64,000 bases of DNA. Source: Pinirhizobacter soli. GTDB taxonomy: Bacteria; Pseudomonadota; Gammaproteobacteria; Xanthomonadales; Rhodanobacteraceae. A model generated the notes under the pieces. It saw only the letters and a program-made list of their open reading frames with translations. It was not told the origin of the DNA and did no database searches. Position 1 is the stretch's first letter. Each line of letters begins with the position of its first letter. The DNA is taken from assembly GCF_015905305.1 (NCBI RefSeq), contig NZ_JADZLQ010000002.1, positions 124,001 to 188,000 on the forward strand, in the 5' to 3' direction. Of this stretch, positions 8,663 to 17,522 are shown piece by piece. Both the position numbers and the translations under genes were made by a program.

Positions 8663-8881
8663 CTACACTTGCGGCTCATCTTGGGTCGCCGCGGCCGCGG
8701 CCGAGACCTCTGGTTTGACGGGCGAATGCGTTTGATCTTCGTGTTTCGGACGGTGCCCGGCGACGTTATCCACGTTGGTTGGAGCAGCCATGTTTTGCCC
8801 CGCGGTCGTGGCATTGGATGGCGTAATCGGCGTCATGATGACGGGGACGGGGATGCTGTTTTGTACTGGTGACAGAGACAT
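8663..8881 (-). CDS. Small polar hypothetical protein
   Basis: This is a 72-residue protein rich in Pro, Ala, Thr and Asn (begins MSLSPVQNSIPVPVIMTP), with no signal peptide, cysteine or clear domain. An AAGGAG site lies 11 nt before the ATG in the same AAGGAGCAA context as the 75-aa gene downstream on the same strand. This suggests that the two are an operon or related cassettes. The 3' side faces the 16-bp hairpin at 8592-8629. No function is recognised. It could be lineage-specific. Confidence 0.5.
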   Translation of the reverse strand: MSLSPVQNSIPVPVIMTPITPSNATTAGQNMAAPTNVDNVAGHRPKHEDQTHSPVKPEVSAAAAATQDEPQV

Positions 8882-9025
8882 GATTCATTTGCTCCTTCGT
8901 GTTGGGAGCACCGACGCTATCGCGCATCCGAACCCATTGCTTTCAGCTTCCGCCCACAGCGAAGTAGGTTCTACCTGACCGACGTTCACCGAGGCGATCG
9001 GCAGCCTCGACCTCCACCACGAGCG

Positions 9026-10411
9026 CTAGCCCATCGCCTGCCCGATGGCATCGCCAAGTCGATCCACGGCGATCACTTCCATCTCACCGATATGCGTTTT
9101 CTTCGGCGCATTGGCCTTAGGCACGATGGCTCGCCGGAAGCCATGGGTAGCGGCTTCCTTCAGTCGCTCCTCGCCATTGGGAACGGGGCGAATTTCGCCG
9201 GACAGGCCGACCTCGCCGAAGGCGACCGTTTTCTCTGGCAACGGCCGATCACGGAAGCTCGAGAGCACGGCGAGCAGCGTAGGCAGATCGGCGGCGGTTT
9301 CCTGCACGCGGATGCCGCCGACGACGTTCACAAACACATCCTGATCGTAAATGGCCAGGCCGCCATGCCGATGCAGCACGGCCAGCAACATCACCAGGCG
9401 GTTCTGCTCCATGCCCAGCGCCACGCGCCGCGGATTGCCCAGCGATGATTGATCCACCAGCGCCTGCACTTCCACCAGCAGGGGACGCGTGCCTTCGCGG
9501 GTCACCATCACCGCGCTGCCGGAGGTAGGGCCGGTGTGCGTAGAAAGGAAAATGGCCGACGGGTTCGGTACCTCGCGCAGGCCCTTCTCCGACATGGCGA
9601 ACACGCCCAGTTCGTTGACCGCGCCGAAGCGGTTCTTGAAGGCGCGAAGCACGCGGAAGCGGCTGCCGGATTCGCCTTCGAAATACAGCACCGCGTCGAC
9701 CATGTGCTCGAGCACGCGGGGACCGGCGATGCCGCCCTCCTTGGTGACATGGCCCACCAGGAACACCGAGGTTCCGGTTTCCTTGGCAAAGCGCGTAAGC
9801 CGCGCGGCGGACTCGCGCACCTGGCTGACCGAGCCTGGGGCTGCCGTGAGGGTTTCAGTCCAGATGGTCTGGATGGAATCGATCACCAGCACGCGCGGGC
9901 GCGTGGCCAGCGCCTGCTCCAGGATGCGTTCGATGCAGGTTTCCGCCAATGCCCGGAGCGGCGCCAGGGGCAAATCCAGGCGCTGGGCGCGGCCGGCGAC
10001 CTGGGCCAGGGATTCCTCACCCGTCACGTAGACGCTGGGCAGGATCGCGCCGAGGGTGCCGAGCATCTGCAGCAGCAAAGTGGACTTCCCGATGCCCGGA
10101 TCGCCGCCGATCAGCACGACCGAACCATCCACCAGGCCGCCACCGAGCACGCGGTCGAGCTCGCCGATACCGGTACGGGTGCGCGACTCAGCCGTGAGCG
10201 CGACCTCGGTGAGTGCGGTTACCTTCGGCGCTCCAGCAGCTTCGCCGGCGTAACCACGCCGGGCGCCTGCACCAGCCACCGCGGCCTTGGCCGGCTGCAC
10301 CACGAATTCGCTCAGCGTGTTCCAGCCATTGCACTCGATGCACTGGCCCTGCCATTTGTTGTGTTCGGCACCGCAATCGGTGCAGACATAGGCGGTTTTC
10401 GCCTTGGCCAT
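9026..10411 (-). CDS. radA: DNA repair protein RadA
   Basis: RadA is a RecA-family branch-migration helicase used in recombination and repair. The 461-residue protein opens with a C4 zinc finger (CTDCGAEHNKWQGQCIEC), followed by Walker A GGDPGIGKST (about 92-101), the RadA signature KNRFGAVNELGVF, and a Lon-protease-like C-terminal domain (GEIRPVPNGEERLKEA). It is the distal gene of the rpsF-rpsR-rplI / dnaB-alr-radA block, 64 nt after alr. Confidence 0.97.
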   Translation of the reverse strand: MAKAKTAYVCTDCGAEHNKWQGQCIECNGWNTLSEFVVQPAKAAVAGAGARRGYAGEAAGAPKVTALTEVALTAESRTRTGIGELDRVLGGGLVDGSVVLIGGDPGIGKSTLLLQMLGTLGAILPSVYVTGEESLAQVAGRAQRLDLPLAPLRALAETCIERILEQALATRPRVLVIDSIQTIWTETLTAAPGSVSQVRESAARLTRFAKETGTSVFLVGHVTKEGGIAGPRVLEHMVDAVLYFEGESGSRFRVLRAFKNRFGAVNELGVFAMSEKGLREVPNPSAIFLSTHTGPTSGSAVMVTREGTRPLLVEVQALVDQSSLGNPRRVALGMEQNRLVMLLAVLHRHGGLAIYDQDVFVNVVGGIRVQETAADLPTLLAVLSSFRDRPLPEKTVAFGEVGLSGEIRPVPNGEERLKEAATHGFRRAIVPKANAPKKTHIGEMEVIAVDRLGDAIGQAMG

Positions 10412-10475
10412 GGAATCGGGTGTCCAGATGGGAAGTGGTGACGATAACGCGATGCCGTCTCAACGCTTGAGCCGG

Positions 10476-11564
10476 CTAGCTGTCGTCCTCGACGAACAGC
10501 ACGCGGCGGGTCATGCCGCAGGTGAGATCGTAGGAGATGGTACCGGCGTGCGCGGCGATGGTTTCCACTGGAAGCGACTCGCCCCACAGCACCACACGGT
10601 CGCCCACCTTCGCCCCCGGTGCGGCGCGCAGGTCAAGGGTGATCAGGTCCATCGATACGCGGCCCACCAGCGGCACGCGAACACCCTCGACCTCGACCGG
10701 CGTACCGGCCGACGCGCTGCGTGGATAGCCATCGCCGTAGCCGATGGCCGCCACGCCGATGCGCATGTCTTCAGGACAGGTGTAGGTGCCGTTGTAACCG
10801 ACGCGGTCACCGGCGGCGACCTGGTTGATTGCCACCAGACGCGTGGCCAGGGTCATGGCCGGGCGGAAGCCGAGGTCGCGGCCCGATTGTCCTTCCACCA
10901 CCGACAGCCCGTAAAGAAGACCACCGGTGCGTACCCACTGCCCTTTCGCATCCGGCCAGCCGACCACGCCCGCGGAATTGGACAGCGACCGGGGAGCGTC
11001 GATGCCATCGGTGGCGGCGCGGAAACGCGCCAGCTGTTCCGCCGTGACATTGCCGTCGAATACCTCGGATTCGGCGAAGTGGGTCATCAACCCAACCTGC
11101 GGATGCACGCCAGGCATGGCCACCAGGCGCGCATAGATATCGCGTGCCAGTTCCGGGGGGACGCCCAAGCGATGCATGCCGGTATCGATCTTCAGCCACA
11201 CGCGCAGGCGGCCACGGTTCGGCTGCGCCTCGGCGAGCAACGCCAGCTGCGATTCGTGGTGGATGGCGGCCTCGAGCTTCAGTCGCTGCATCTCGGGAAC
11301 ATCGGCGGCGGAATCGGGGCCCGACAGCACCACGATGCGTTGCTTGTGCCCCGCGGCGCGTAATCGCAGGCCGTCGGCGATGGCGGCCACGGCGAAGGCC
11401 TCGGCCTCGCCATCGAGCGCACGGGCGACGCGCTCCAGGCCATGCCCGTAGGCATCGGCCTTGACCACCGCCATCACCTGCGCGGGGGCTGCGAGTTCGC
11501 GGAGCCTGCCCAGGTTATGGCGCAGGGCGCCCAGATGGATGGTGGCAACAGTGGTGCGGCTCAT
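10476..11564 (-). CDS. alr: Alanine racemase
   Basis: This PLP enzyme makes D-alanine for peptidoglycan. The 362-residue protein has the PLP lysine in AVVKADAYGHG (Lys35). The catalytic tyrosine region lies in VGYNGTYTCPEDMRIGVAAIGYGDGYPR (about 250-275). It is preceded by dnaB (43 nt) and followed by radA on the same strand, an arrangement common in Xanthomonadales and pseudomonads. The start ATG at 11562-11564 gives a normal N-terminus (MSRTTVATIHLGALRHNL). Confidence 0.97.
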   Translation of the reverse strand: MSRTTVATIHLGALRHNLGRLRELAAPAQVMAVVKADAYGHGLERVARALDGEAEAFAVAAIADGLRLRAAGHKQRIVVLSGPDSAADVPEMQRLKLEAAIHHESQLALLAEAQPNRGRLRVWLKIDTGMHRLGVPPELARDIYARLVAMPGVHPQVGLMTHFAESEVFDGNVTAEQLARFRAATDGIDAPRSLSNSAGVVGWPDAKGQWVRTGGLLYGLSVVEGQSGRDLGFRPAMTLATRLVAINQVAAGDRVGYNGTYTCPEDMRIGVAAIGYGDGYPRSASAGTPVEVEGVRVPLVGRVSMDLITLDLRAAPGAKVGDRVVLWGESLPVETIAAHAGTISYDLTCGMTRRVLFVEDDS

Positions 11565-11607
11565 CGGGGTCCTTCAGTGCGACGCCCTTCGATGGTGCCG
11601 CGTCGGC

Positions 11608-12999
11608 TCAATCAAAGCCACCGACGTATGAATCGGGGGCGTAGTTCTCGAACTTGGTGTAGTGGCCCAGGAAGGCCAGCTTCACCGTATCGGTGGGCCC
11701 GTTACGCTGCTTGCCGATGATGATCTCGGCCAGGCCCTTATCCGGGGATTCCTTGTTGTAGTACTCGTCGCGGTAGATGAACATGATCACGTCGGCGTCC
11801 TGCTCGATGGCGCCCGACTCGCGAAGGTCGGACATCATGGGGCGCTTGTCGGCACGTTGTTCCAGCGAGCGGTTCAACTGCGACAGGGCGATCACCGGTA
11901 CATCAAGTTCCTTGGCCAGGGCCTTTAGTCCACGCGAAATTTCTGAAATTTCCGTGGCGCGGTTCTCCTTGTTCCCGGGCACCTGCATCAGCTGCAGGTA
12001 GTCGATCACGATCAAACCCAGGCCGTGTTCGCGCTGCAGGCGGCGGGCGCGCGAGCGCATTTCCACCGGCGACATTGCCGGGGTGTCGTCGATGAAGATC
12101 TTCGCGTCCGACAACATGGTGATGGCGGAGGTCACGCGCGGCCAGTCTTCCTCGGCCAGGTCGCCGGTGCGCAGGTGGCTCTGGTGGATGCGGCCCAGCG
12201 AGGAGATAAGGCGGAACGCCAGCTGGGAGGCTGACATTTCCATCGAAAACACTGCCACCGACTTCTTGCCACGCATGGCGGCGGCCTCGGCGATGTTCAG
12301 GGCGAAGGCCGTCTTGCCCATCGACGGGCGCGCGGCCACGATGATCAGGTCCGACGGCTGCAGGCCGGAGGTGAGTTCGTCCAGGTCCGTGAAGCCAGTG
12401 GAAACGCCGGTCAACTGGCCGCGGTTCTCGTAGCGCTGGGACAGCAGGCGGAAGGCCTCCGAGACGGCCGTGCGCATCGAGACGATATCTTTCTTGCCGC
12501 GCGCGCCGCTCTCGGCAATCTTGAACACGCGCTGCTCGGCCAGCTCCATCACTTCCTGGACGCTTTTGCCTTCGGGCCGGTAGCCGTCCTCGGTGATCGC
12601 GGTGCCCGCGTCGATCAGCTGCCGCAGCACGGATTTCTCGCGAACGATGTCGGCGTAGGCGGCGATGTTGGCAGCGCTGGGCGTGGCGTTGGCAAGTTCG
12701 ATCAGGTAGCTGGCGCCGCCGACGAGTTCGGCCATGCCGTTGGCATCGAACCAGTCGCCCAGGGTTACCGCATCGCAAGGCATGCCCTTGTTGGCAAGCT
12801 CGGAGATGGCACGCCAGATCAGGCGGTGGTCTTTGCGGTAGAAATCGCCCTCGCCGAGCTTGTCGGCCACCTTGTCCATGGCGTCGGGGGCCAGCATCAG
12901 GCCGCCAAGCACGGCTTGCTCGGCTTCCAGCGAATGGGGCGAGACGCGCAAGGCCTCGATGGCGGCGTTCTGGGACTTACGTTCAGGAACGAACGACAT
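11608..12999 (-). CDS. dnaB: Replicative DNA helicase DnaB
   Basis: This is the hexameric 5'-3' fork helicase. The 463-residue protein has the N-terminal DnaB domain (PHSLEAEQAVLGGLM, about 21-35), a linker, and the RecA-like C-terminal domain with Walker A ARPSMGKTAFALN and Walker B GLIVIDYLQLM. It is the normal length for the family, with no intein seen. The region upstream (13000-13129) carries a perfect DnaA-box consensus, listed separately. That may link its expression to replication initiation. Confidence 0.97.
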   Translation of the reverse strand: MSFVPERKSQNAAIEALRVSPHSLEAEQAVLGGLMLAPDAMDKVADKLGEGDFYRKDHRLIWRAISELANKGMPCDAVTLGDWFDANGMAELVGGASYLIELANATPSAANIAAYADIVREKSVLRQLIDAGTAITEDGYRPEGKSVQEVMELAEQRVFKIAESGARGKKDIVSMRTAVSEAFRLLSQRYENRGQLTGVSTGFTDLDELTSGLQPSDLIIVAARPSMGKTAFALNIAEAAAMRGKKSVAVFSMEMSASQLAFRLISSLGRIHQSHLRTGDLAEEDWPRVTSAITMLSDAKIFIDDTPAMSPVEMRSRARRLQREHGLGLIVIDYLQLMQVPGNKENRATEISEISRGLKALAKELDVPVIALSQLNRSLEQRADKRPMMSDLRESGAIEQDADVIMFIYRDEYYNKESPDKGLAEIIIGKQRNGPTDTVKLAFLGHYTKFENYAPDSYVGGFD

Positions 13000-13083
13000 G
13001 CGCTGACCTCGAAGCGGGCGAAGCGCCGCTGGCTATGGAGACGATGATACGCGTCCCGGTCTCACGGACCGAGACCACAAGCT

Positions 13084-13125
13084 GTGGATAAGCCTGTGTA
13101 TTGCTGTGGAATTCCGGTGGATAAA
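13084..13125 (-). promoter_or_regulatory. Candidate DnaA boxes upstream of dnaB
   Basis: TGTGGATAA at 13084-13092 is the reverse complement of TTATCCACA, the DnaA-box consensus. GGTGGATAA at 13117-13125 matches 8 of 9 positions in the same orientation. They lie 85-126 nt upstream of the dnaB start and before the rplI terminator. A regulatory role is inferred from the match alone. Confidence 0.45.
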
Positions 13126-13155
13126 ACAGAACGGGCGCCCAAGGGCGCCCGTTCG
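13121..13155 (-). terminator. Intrinsic terminator after rplI
   Basis: A perfect 12-bp stem pairs 13130-13141 (GAACGGGCGCCC) with 13144-13155. On the minus strand it is followed by TGTTTTATC. It ends the rpsF-rpsR-rplI transcript and separates it from dnaB. Confidence 0.85.
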
Positions 13156-13176
13156 GCCATGCCTGGCAGGAAAGCT

Positions 13177-13629
13177 TTACGCCTTCTCGGCCACCACGGT
13201 GACCTTGACGGTCGCATGGATGTCGGCATGCAGCGAGACGATCACGTTGTATTCGCCGGTGTTGCGGATCGGACCTGCGGACTGGATCACTTCGCTCTTG
13301 TCCACAGCGATGCCCTTGGCCGTGAGGGCCTCGGCGATGTCGCGGGTGGAAACCGAACCGAACAGCTTGCCCTCGGGGCTGGCGTTCGCGGTGATGGTCA
13401 CTTCCTGGCCTTCGATCTGGGCCTGACGACCCTGGGCGCCGGACAGGTGCTCCTTGGCCTTGGCTTCGTACTCGGCGCGGCGCGCCTCGAACTGGGCGAT
13501 GTTGACGGCCGTGGCGCGGGTGGCCTTGCCGGTGGGCAGGAGGAAGTTGCGGCCGTAACCGGGCTTGACGCTTACCTTGTCGCCAAGGTCGCCCAGGTTC
13601 TTTACTTTCTGCAGCAGGATGAGATCCAT
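13177..13629 (-). CDS. rplI: 50S ribosomal protein L9
   Basis: L9 has two rRNA-binding domains joined by a long helix. The 150-residue protein begins [32 protein letters not shown], the family signature. The C-terminal domain includes [16 protein letters not shown]. It is the third gene of the rpsF-rpsR-rplI operon; no priB lies between rpsF and rpsR. The gap to rpsR (13630-13724) is 95 nt and shows no further gene. Confidence 0.97.
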   Translation of the reverse strand: MDLILLQKVKNLGDLGDKVSVKPGYGRNFLLPTGKATRATAVNIAQFEARRAEYEAKAKEHLSGAQGRQAQIEGQEVTITANASPEGKLFGSVSTRDIAEALTAKGIAVDKSEVIQSAGPIRNTGEYNVIVSLHADIHATVKVTVVAEKA

Positions 13630-13724
13630 GATGATTCCTTTTCGTTAGCGCGGGGTTGCCCGCGCAGCCGCGATGGCTGTCCGAAATCGATGGACGGGCC
13701 CGCCGTTACGCGGGCCCGCGGGCA

Positions 13725-13955
13725 TCAGATGTCGTGGTTGTCGGTGTACGGCAGGAGCGCCAGGAAGCGGGCGCGCTTGACGGCCGTGGCCAGCTGGCGC
13801 TGGTAGCGCGCCTTGGTACCGGTGATGCGGCTGGGGACGATCTTGCCGTTCTCGGTGATGTACTGGCGGAGCGTGTTGAGATCCTTGTAGTCGATCTCCT
13901 TCACGTTCTCGGCGGTGAAGCGGCAGAACTTGCGGCGGCGGAAGAACTTGGACAT
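13725..13955 (-). CDS. rpsR: 30S ribosomal protein S18
   Basis: S18 pairs with S6 on the 30S platform. The 76-residue protein has [22 protein letters not shown] at the start and the conserved [25 protein letters not shown] segment. It lies 12 nt after rpsF on the minus strand and is clearly co-transcribed with it. Confidence 0.97.
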   Translation of the reverse strand: MSKFFRRRKFCRFTAENVKEIDYKDLNTLRQYITENGKIVPSRITGTKARYQRQLATAVKRARFLALLPYTDNHDI

Positions 13956-13967
13956 GTCGGGCTCCTA

Positions 13968-14381
13968 TCAGTCGTCGTTGTCGTCGGGATCACGGCTGAT
14001 GCGACGGTCGTCGCTGTCGCCATCGTCGTCACGACGACGCGAACCCTTGGCGTCGTCCTTTTCCTTGCTCTTGATGATGAAGGAAGGCTCGACGTCGGCC
14101 TCGTCACGCTTGATCACCAGGTGGCGCAGGACCGCGTCGTTGAAACGGAAGCCGGATTCCAGCTCGTTCAGCGCGTTCTGGCCGACTTCGATGTTCAGCA
14201 TCACGTAGTGGGCCTTGGCCAGGTTTTCGATGGGGTAGGCCAGCTGGCGGCGGCCCCAATCTTCCAGGCGGTGGATCTTGCCGTTGTCGCCTTCGATCAG
14301 CGTCTTGTAACGCTCGATCATGGCCGGCACCTGTTCGCTCTGGTCGGGATGGACCAGGAACACGACTTCATAATGACGCAT
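13968..14381 (-). CDS. rpsF: 30S ribosomal protein S6
   Basis: S6 is a 137-residue protein beginning [19 protein letters not shown]. It has the family core ([21 protein letters not shown]) and an acidic, Asp/Arg-rich C-terminal tail (about 110-137), the region modified by RimK in some bacteria. It heads the rpsF-rpsR-rplI operon. Its leader (14382-14460 on the minus strand) can form two short stems, GCCTC/GAGGC and CCCC-GGAA-GGGG. These might host S6:S18 autoregulation, but the known S6:S18 motif was not confirmed by eye. Confidence 0.97.
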   Translation of the reverse strand: MRHYEVVFLVHPDQSEQVPAMIERYKTLIEGDNGKIHRLEDWGRRQLAYPIENLAKAHYVMLNIEVGQNALNELESGFRFNDAVLRHLVIKRDEADVEPSFIIKSKEKDDAKGSRRRDDDGDSDDRRISRDPDDNDD

Positions 14382-14514
14382 GGTGTCTCCTTGTGGATGT
14401 CACCCCTTCCGGGGATGGCAGCCTCCCGCGGATGCGGTGAGGCAAGTCTTACCGTCCAGACAGACGGCAGCCCACAATAATAGCGTCAAAAGCCCGTGAC
14501 GGGCAAGCGGCAAC

Positions 14515-14847
14515 CTAGGACTGGCTGACCGAGAAGCTCTCGCCGCAGCCGCATTCGCCCACGGCGTTGGGGTTGTGGAAGACGAAGGAGGCGTTCAGCC
14601 CCTGGCGCTGGAAGTCGATCAGGGTGCCATCCACCAGCGGCAGGCTGGTATCGCTGACCACCAGGGGGATGCCCTCGATATCGAGCACCTGGTCGCCCTC
14701 GGCGACGTCCGGGGCCAGGTCCACAACGTAGCCGAAGCCTGAACAGCCCATTTTCTTCACGCCAAAGCGCACGCCCGCGGCCCCGGGACTTGAGGCCAGG
14801 AAACTACGCATGCGCTCGCTGGCGGCTGGAGTGATGGAAATGCTCAT
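14515..14847 (-). CDS. IscA/ErpA-type iron-sulfur assembly protein
   Basis: This HesB/IscA-family A-type carrier has 110 residues. The three conserved cysteines fall at 35 (MGCSGFGY), 99 and 101 (GECGCGESF), the same numbers as in E. coli IscA. It delivers Fe-S clusters or iron to apo-proteins. No other isc or suf gene is adjacent, so iscA, erpA and sufA cannot be separated from context alone. It is divergent from asnS. Confidence 0.9.
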   Translation of the reverse strand: MSISITPAASERMRSFLASSPGAAGVRFGVKKMGCSGFGYVVDLAPDVAEGDQVLDIEGIPLVVSDTSLPLVDGTLIDFQRQGLNASFVFHNPNAVGECGCGESFSVSQS

Positions 14848-14934
14848 GGGCGGGTCTTCTGCTGCACTGCATTAGATTATCATGCGGGGTCTTCTTGCGC
14901 CCATTTGGGGGCGGCTTGCATGGAGTTTCAAGCA

Positions 14935-16350
14935 ATGACGGTAGTCAGCGTCAAACAGGCTCTGGCCGGAAAGTCGGCCGATGGTGCGCCCCTGGAAGGG
15001 CGCCAGGTAACCGTGAGGGGCTGGGTACGTACCCGCCGCGACTCCAAGGCCGGGCTTTCGTTCGTGAACCTGACCGACGGCTCCTGCTTCGACCCGATCC
15101 AGGTCGTGGCCGCCAATACCCTGCCCAACTACGACGCCGACGTGCTGCACCTCACCGCCGGGGCGGGCTTTATCGCCACCGGCACCCTGGTGCCCTCGCA
15201 GGGCAAGGGCCAGGCGTTCGAGCTGCAGGCCAGCAGCATCGAAGTCACCGGCTTCGTCGACGATCCGGAAACCTACCCGATCCAGCCCAAGCAGCATTCG
15301 ATGGAGTTCCTTCGCGAGGTCGCTCACCTGCGCATCCGCACCAACCTCTTCGGTGCCGTGTCGCGCGTGCGCCACACCATGATGATGGCGATCCACCGGT
15401 ACCTTACGGAACAGGGATTCATCTGGGTCAATACCCCGATCGTCACCACGTCGGACGCCGAAGGCGCCGGCGACATGTTCCGGCTGTCCACCCTGGACCT
15501 GGCCAACCTTCCCCGCGACCCGCAAGGCAAGATCGACTTCAAGAAGGATTTCTTCGGCCGGGAGGCATTCCTTACCGTGTCGGGGCAGCTCAACGTCGAG
15601 GCCTACGCCATGGCGATGAGCAAGGTGTACACCTTCGGCCCCACCTTCCGGGCCGAGAACTCCAACACCCCCCGCCACCTGGCGGAATTCTGGATGGTGG
15701 AGCCGGAGTTCGCCTTCGCCAACCTCAACGACAACGCCGACCTTGCCGAGGGCTTCCTGAAGGCGATCTTCAAGACGATCCTGGAAGAACGCGCCGACGA
15801 CATGGCGTTCTTCGCCGAGCGCGTGCAGCCGGATGCCATTTCCCGTCTCGAGGCATTCATCAGCCAGCCGTTCGAGCGCATCGACTACACCGATGCGGTT
15901 GAAATCCTGCGCAACTGCGGCCAGAAATTCGAGTATCCGGTGGCCTGGGGCGTAGACCTGCAGACCGAGCACGAGCGCTACCTGGCCGAGAAGCACATCG
16001 GCCGCCCGGTGGTGGTGATGAACTATCCGGAGGCAATCAAGTCTTTCTATATGCGCCTGAACGACGACGAGCGCACGGTGGCGGCGATGGACGTGCTGGC
16101 GCCTGGCATCGGCGAGATCATCGGGGGCGCCCAGCGCGAAGAGCGCGTGGACTACCTCGACCGGCGCATGGCGAAATTCGGCCTGGATGCAAATACCTAC
16201 GCCTGGTACCGCGACCTGCGCCGCTACGGCACCGTTCCCCATGCCGGTTTCGGCCTGGGCTTCGAGCGCCTGCTGGTGTACGTGTGCGGTCTTGCCAACA
16301 TCCGCGACGCCATTCCTTATCCACGTGCGGCAGGGAGTGCCGAGTTCTAG
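14935..16350 (+). CDS. asnS: Asparaginyl-tRNA synthetase
   Basis: This class IIb aminoacyl-tRNA synthetase charges tRNA-Asn. The start was set at the ATG of [12 protein letters not shown] (471 aa) because a GGAG lies 9 nt upstream. An in-frame ATG at 14920 and a TTG at 14905 would add 5-10 unlikely residues. It has an N-terminal OB anticodon-binding domain ([19 protein letters not shown]), motif 2 [21 protein letters not shown] and motif 3 [14 protein letters not shown] MalM-like lipoprotein gene follows after 14 nt. Confidence 0.97.
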   Translation: MTVVSVKQALAGKSADGAPLEGRQVTVRGWVRTRRDSKAGLSFVNLTDGSCFDPIQVVAANTLPNYDADVLHLTAGAGFIATGTLVPSQGKGQAFELQASSIEVTGFVDDPETYPIQPKQHSMEFLREVAHLRIRTNLFGAVSRVRHTMMMAIHRYLTEQGFIWVNTPIVTTSDAEGAGDMFRLSTLDLANLPRDPQGKIDFKKDFFGREAFLTVSGQLNVEAYAMAMSKVYTFGPTFRAENSNTPRHLAEFWMVEPEFAFANLNDNADLAEGFLKAIFKTILEERADDMAFFAERVQPDAISRLEAFISQPFERIDYTDAVEILRNCGQKFEYPVAWGVDLQTEHERYLAEKHIGRPVVVMNYPEAIKSFYMRLNDDERTVAAMDVLAPGIGEIIGGAQREERVDYLDRRMAKFGLDANTYAWYRDLRRYGTVPHAGFGLGFERLLVYVCGLANIRDAIPYPRAAGSAEF

Positions 16351-16364
16351 ACCCCTTGAAGCCC

Positions 16365-17150
16365 ATGCCTCTACGATCGACCTACCTTGCCCTGACCACC
16401 GCGAGCCTGCTCGCCCTGGCCGGCTGCCATGCCATCACGCCGCCGAACCTGCGCCCACCGGCGCAGAACCAGGAGGCCGGCCTTGATGCGGCGAAGAAGA
16501 AGCTGAGCGACGCCTCGGCATGCTGCACCACCTTCGCCGATTTCTCCTTCCAGGACATGCTGCCGCCGGAGCCGCGCCGTTTCGTCGTCAACGACTCAAG
16601 CCCTGTCGCCAACCTCAACGGCGACCGCAGCTACTTCCTGGCCTTCCGCCTGCCCACCACGGCGAAGCAGCCATACAACATCGGGGTGAAGGCCGAGCTC
16701 AACGGCCGCTGGATGCACTCGTCGTATCTGTTTGCACCCACCCTGGTGGTGCTCGACGAAGCCTTCCAGCCGATCGACTCGAAAGACCTCCAGCTTTGCG
16801 AATACATGGGCTGGACGTCGGAAACCAGCGGCGCCTTCGGTGAGCTCACCGTGCAAAGCGACAAGGCGCGCTATCTGGTGGTTTACACCTCGCCCAAGCA
16901 GTTGCAGGCGCAGACCTACTGGGAGCAGTCGCCTGCAGCGTTCTCGGCCGAAGCCCCGGTGAAGATGACCACCGCCGGCAGCTTCAAGATCCCGCACGGG
17001 CCGGATGGCGTGGTGTACGTGGGCATGCAGAACGACAGCTACCGCCGTGGCATCAAGAACGGCGTGTGCGACAAGACCCCACAAGGCAACGGTGTGATCT
17101 CCACCTTGCGCGACACCATCCCGAAGATCCTCAAGGACGTCGGTACATGA
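16365..17150 (+). CDS. MalM-like periplasmic lipoprotein
   Basis: This is a predicted outer- or inner-membrane-anchored lipoprotein of 261 residues. Its signal peptide ends LLALAGC with the lipobox cysteine at about 21. The remainder resembles the MalM family (maltose operon periplasmic protein), including a long beta-rich region with RSYFLAFRLPTTAKQPY and YLVVYTSPKQLQ. No maltose genes are nearby, so a role in maltose uptake should not be assumed. It overlaps the next gene by ATGA. Confidence 0.7.
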   Translation: MPLRSTYLALTTASLLALAGCHAITPPNLRPPAQNQEAGLDAAKKKLSDASACCTTFADFSFQDMLPPEPRRFVVNDSSPVANLNGDRSYFLAFRLPTTAKQPYNIGVKAELNGRWMHSSYLFAPTLVVLDEAFQPIDSKDLQLCEYMGWTSETSGAFGELTVQSDKARYLVVYTSPKQLQAQTYWEQSPAAFSAEAPVKMTTAGSFKIPHGPDGVVYVGMQNDSYRRGIKNGVCDKTPQGNGVISTLRDTIPKILKDVGT

Positions 17151-17488
17151 GCAACTCAGGCTCAGCAGCCTTGCTGCTGGCGCTCTATGGAGGCCTGCTG
17201 CTGGCCGGCGTGATCTGCTTCCTGCTGCATTTCATCGCCCAGTACCGCATCGCCGGCATCCTGCGCACGCACTACCCCGACCAGTGGCGCATCATCGCGG
17301 TACCCGAAGAAGGCCGCGGCAATCCCCTGCGCACCTGGGCACGCCTGCAGCACGTACTGCGCTCGGCGGCCCCGGCTCTGTTCGAGAACCGCCAGCTCAA
17401 CCGCTGGCATGGTATCTGGAAGCTCACGCCCTGGCTGGCCTGGCCGTGCTGGCTGGGCGCGCTGGCGTTGCAGTACACCGCTCACTGA
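17147..17488 (+). CDS. Small two-helix membrane protein (UspB-like topology)
   Basis: This 113-residue protein has an N-terminal hydrophobic helix (ALLLALYGGLLLAGVICFLL), a basic cytoplasmic-type middle and a C-terminal hydrophobic helix (LAWPCWLGALALQY). The layout and size resemble E. coli universal stress protein B, but sequence identity is not obvious, so no symbol is given. It is translationally coupled to the MalM-like lipoprotein through an ATGA overlap. The pair probably works together. Confidence 0.7.
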   Translation: MSNSGSAALLLALYGGLLLAGVICFLLHFIAQYRIAGILRTHYPDQWRIIAVPEEGRGNPLRTWARLQHVLRSAAPALFENRQLNRWHGIWKLTPWLAWPCWLGALALQYTAH

Positions 17489-17522
17489 CAATGGGCGGGT
17501 CACCGCCATAAGGGAAGCGTCG

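Noticed and set aside
8328-8881. Microproteins as RiPP precursors
   Set aside because: They have no signal or leader-type motif, no cysteines, and no modifying enzyme or dedicated exporter next to them. radA and a CcsA-like gene are the neighbours.
14382-14460. Firm call of an S6:S18 autoregulatory leader
   Set aside because: Two short stems can be drawn, but the conserved CCG bulge arrangement could not be confirmed by eye. A covariance-model search would decide.
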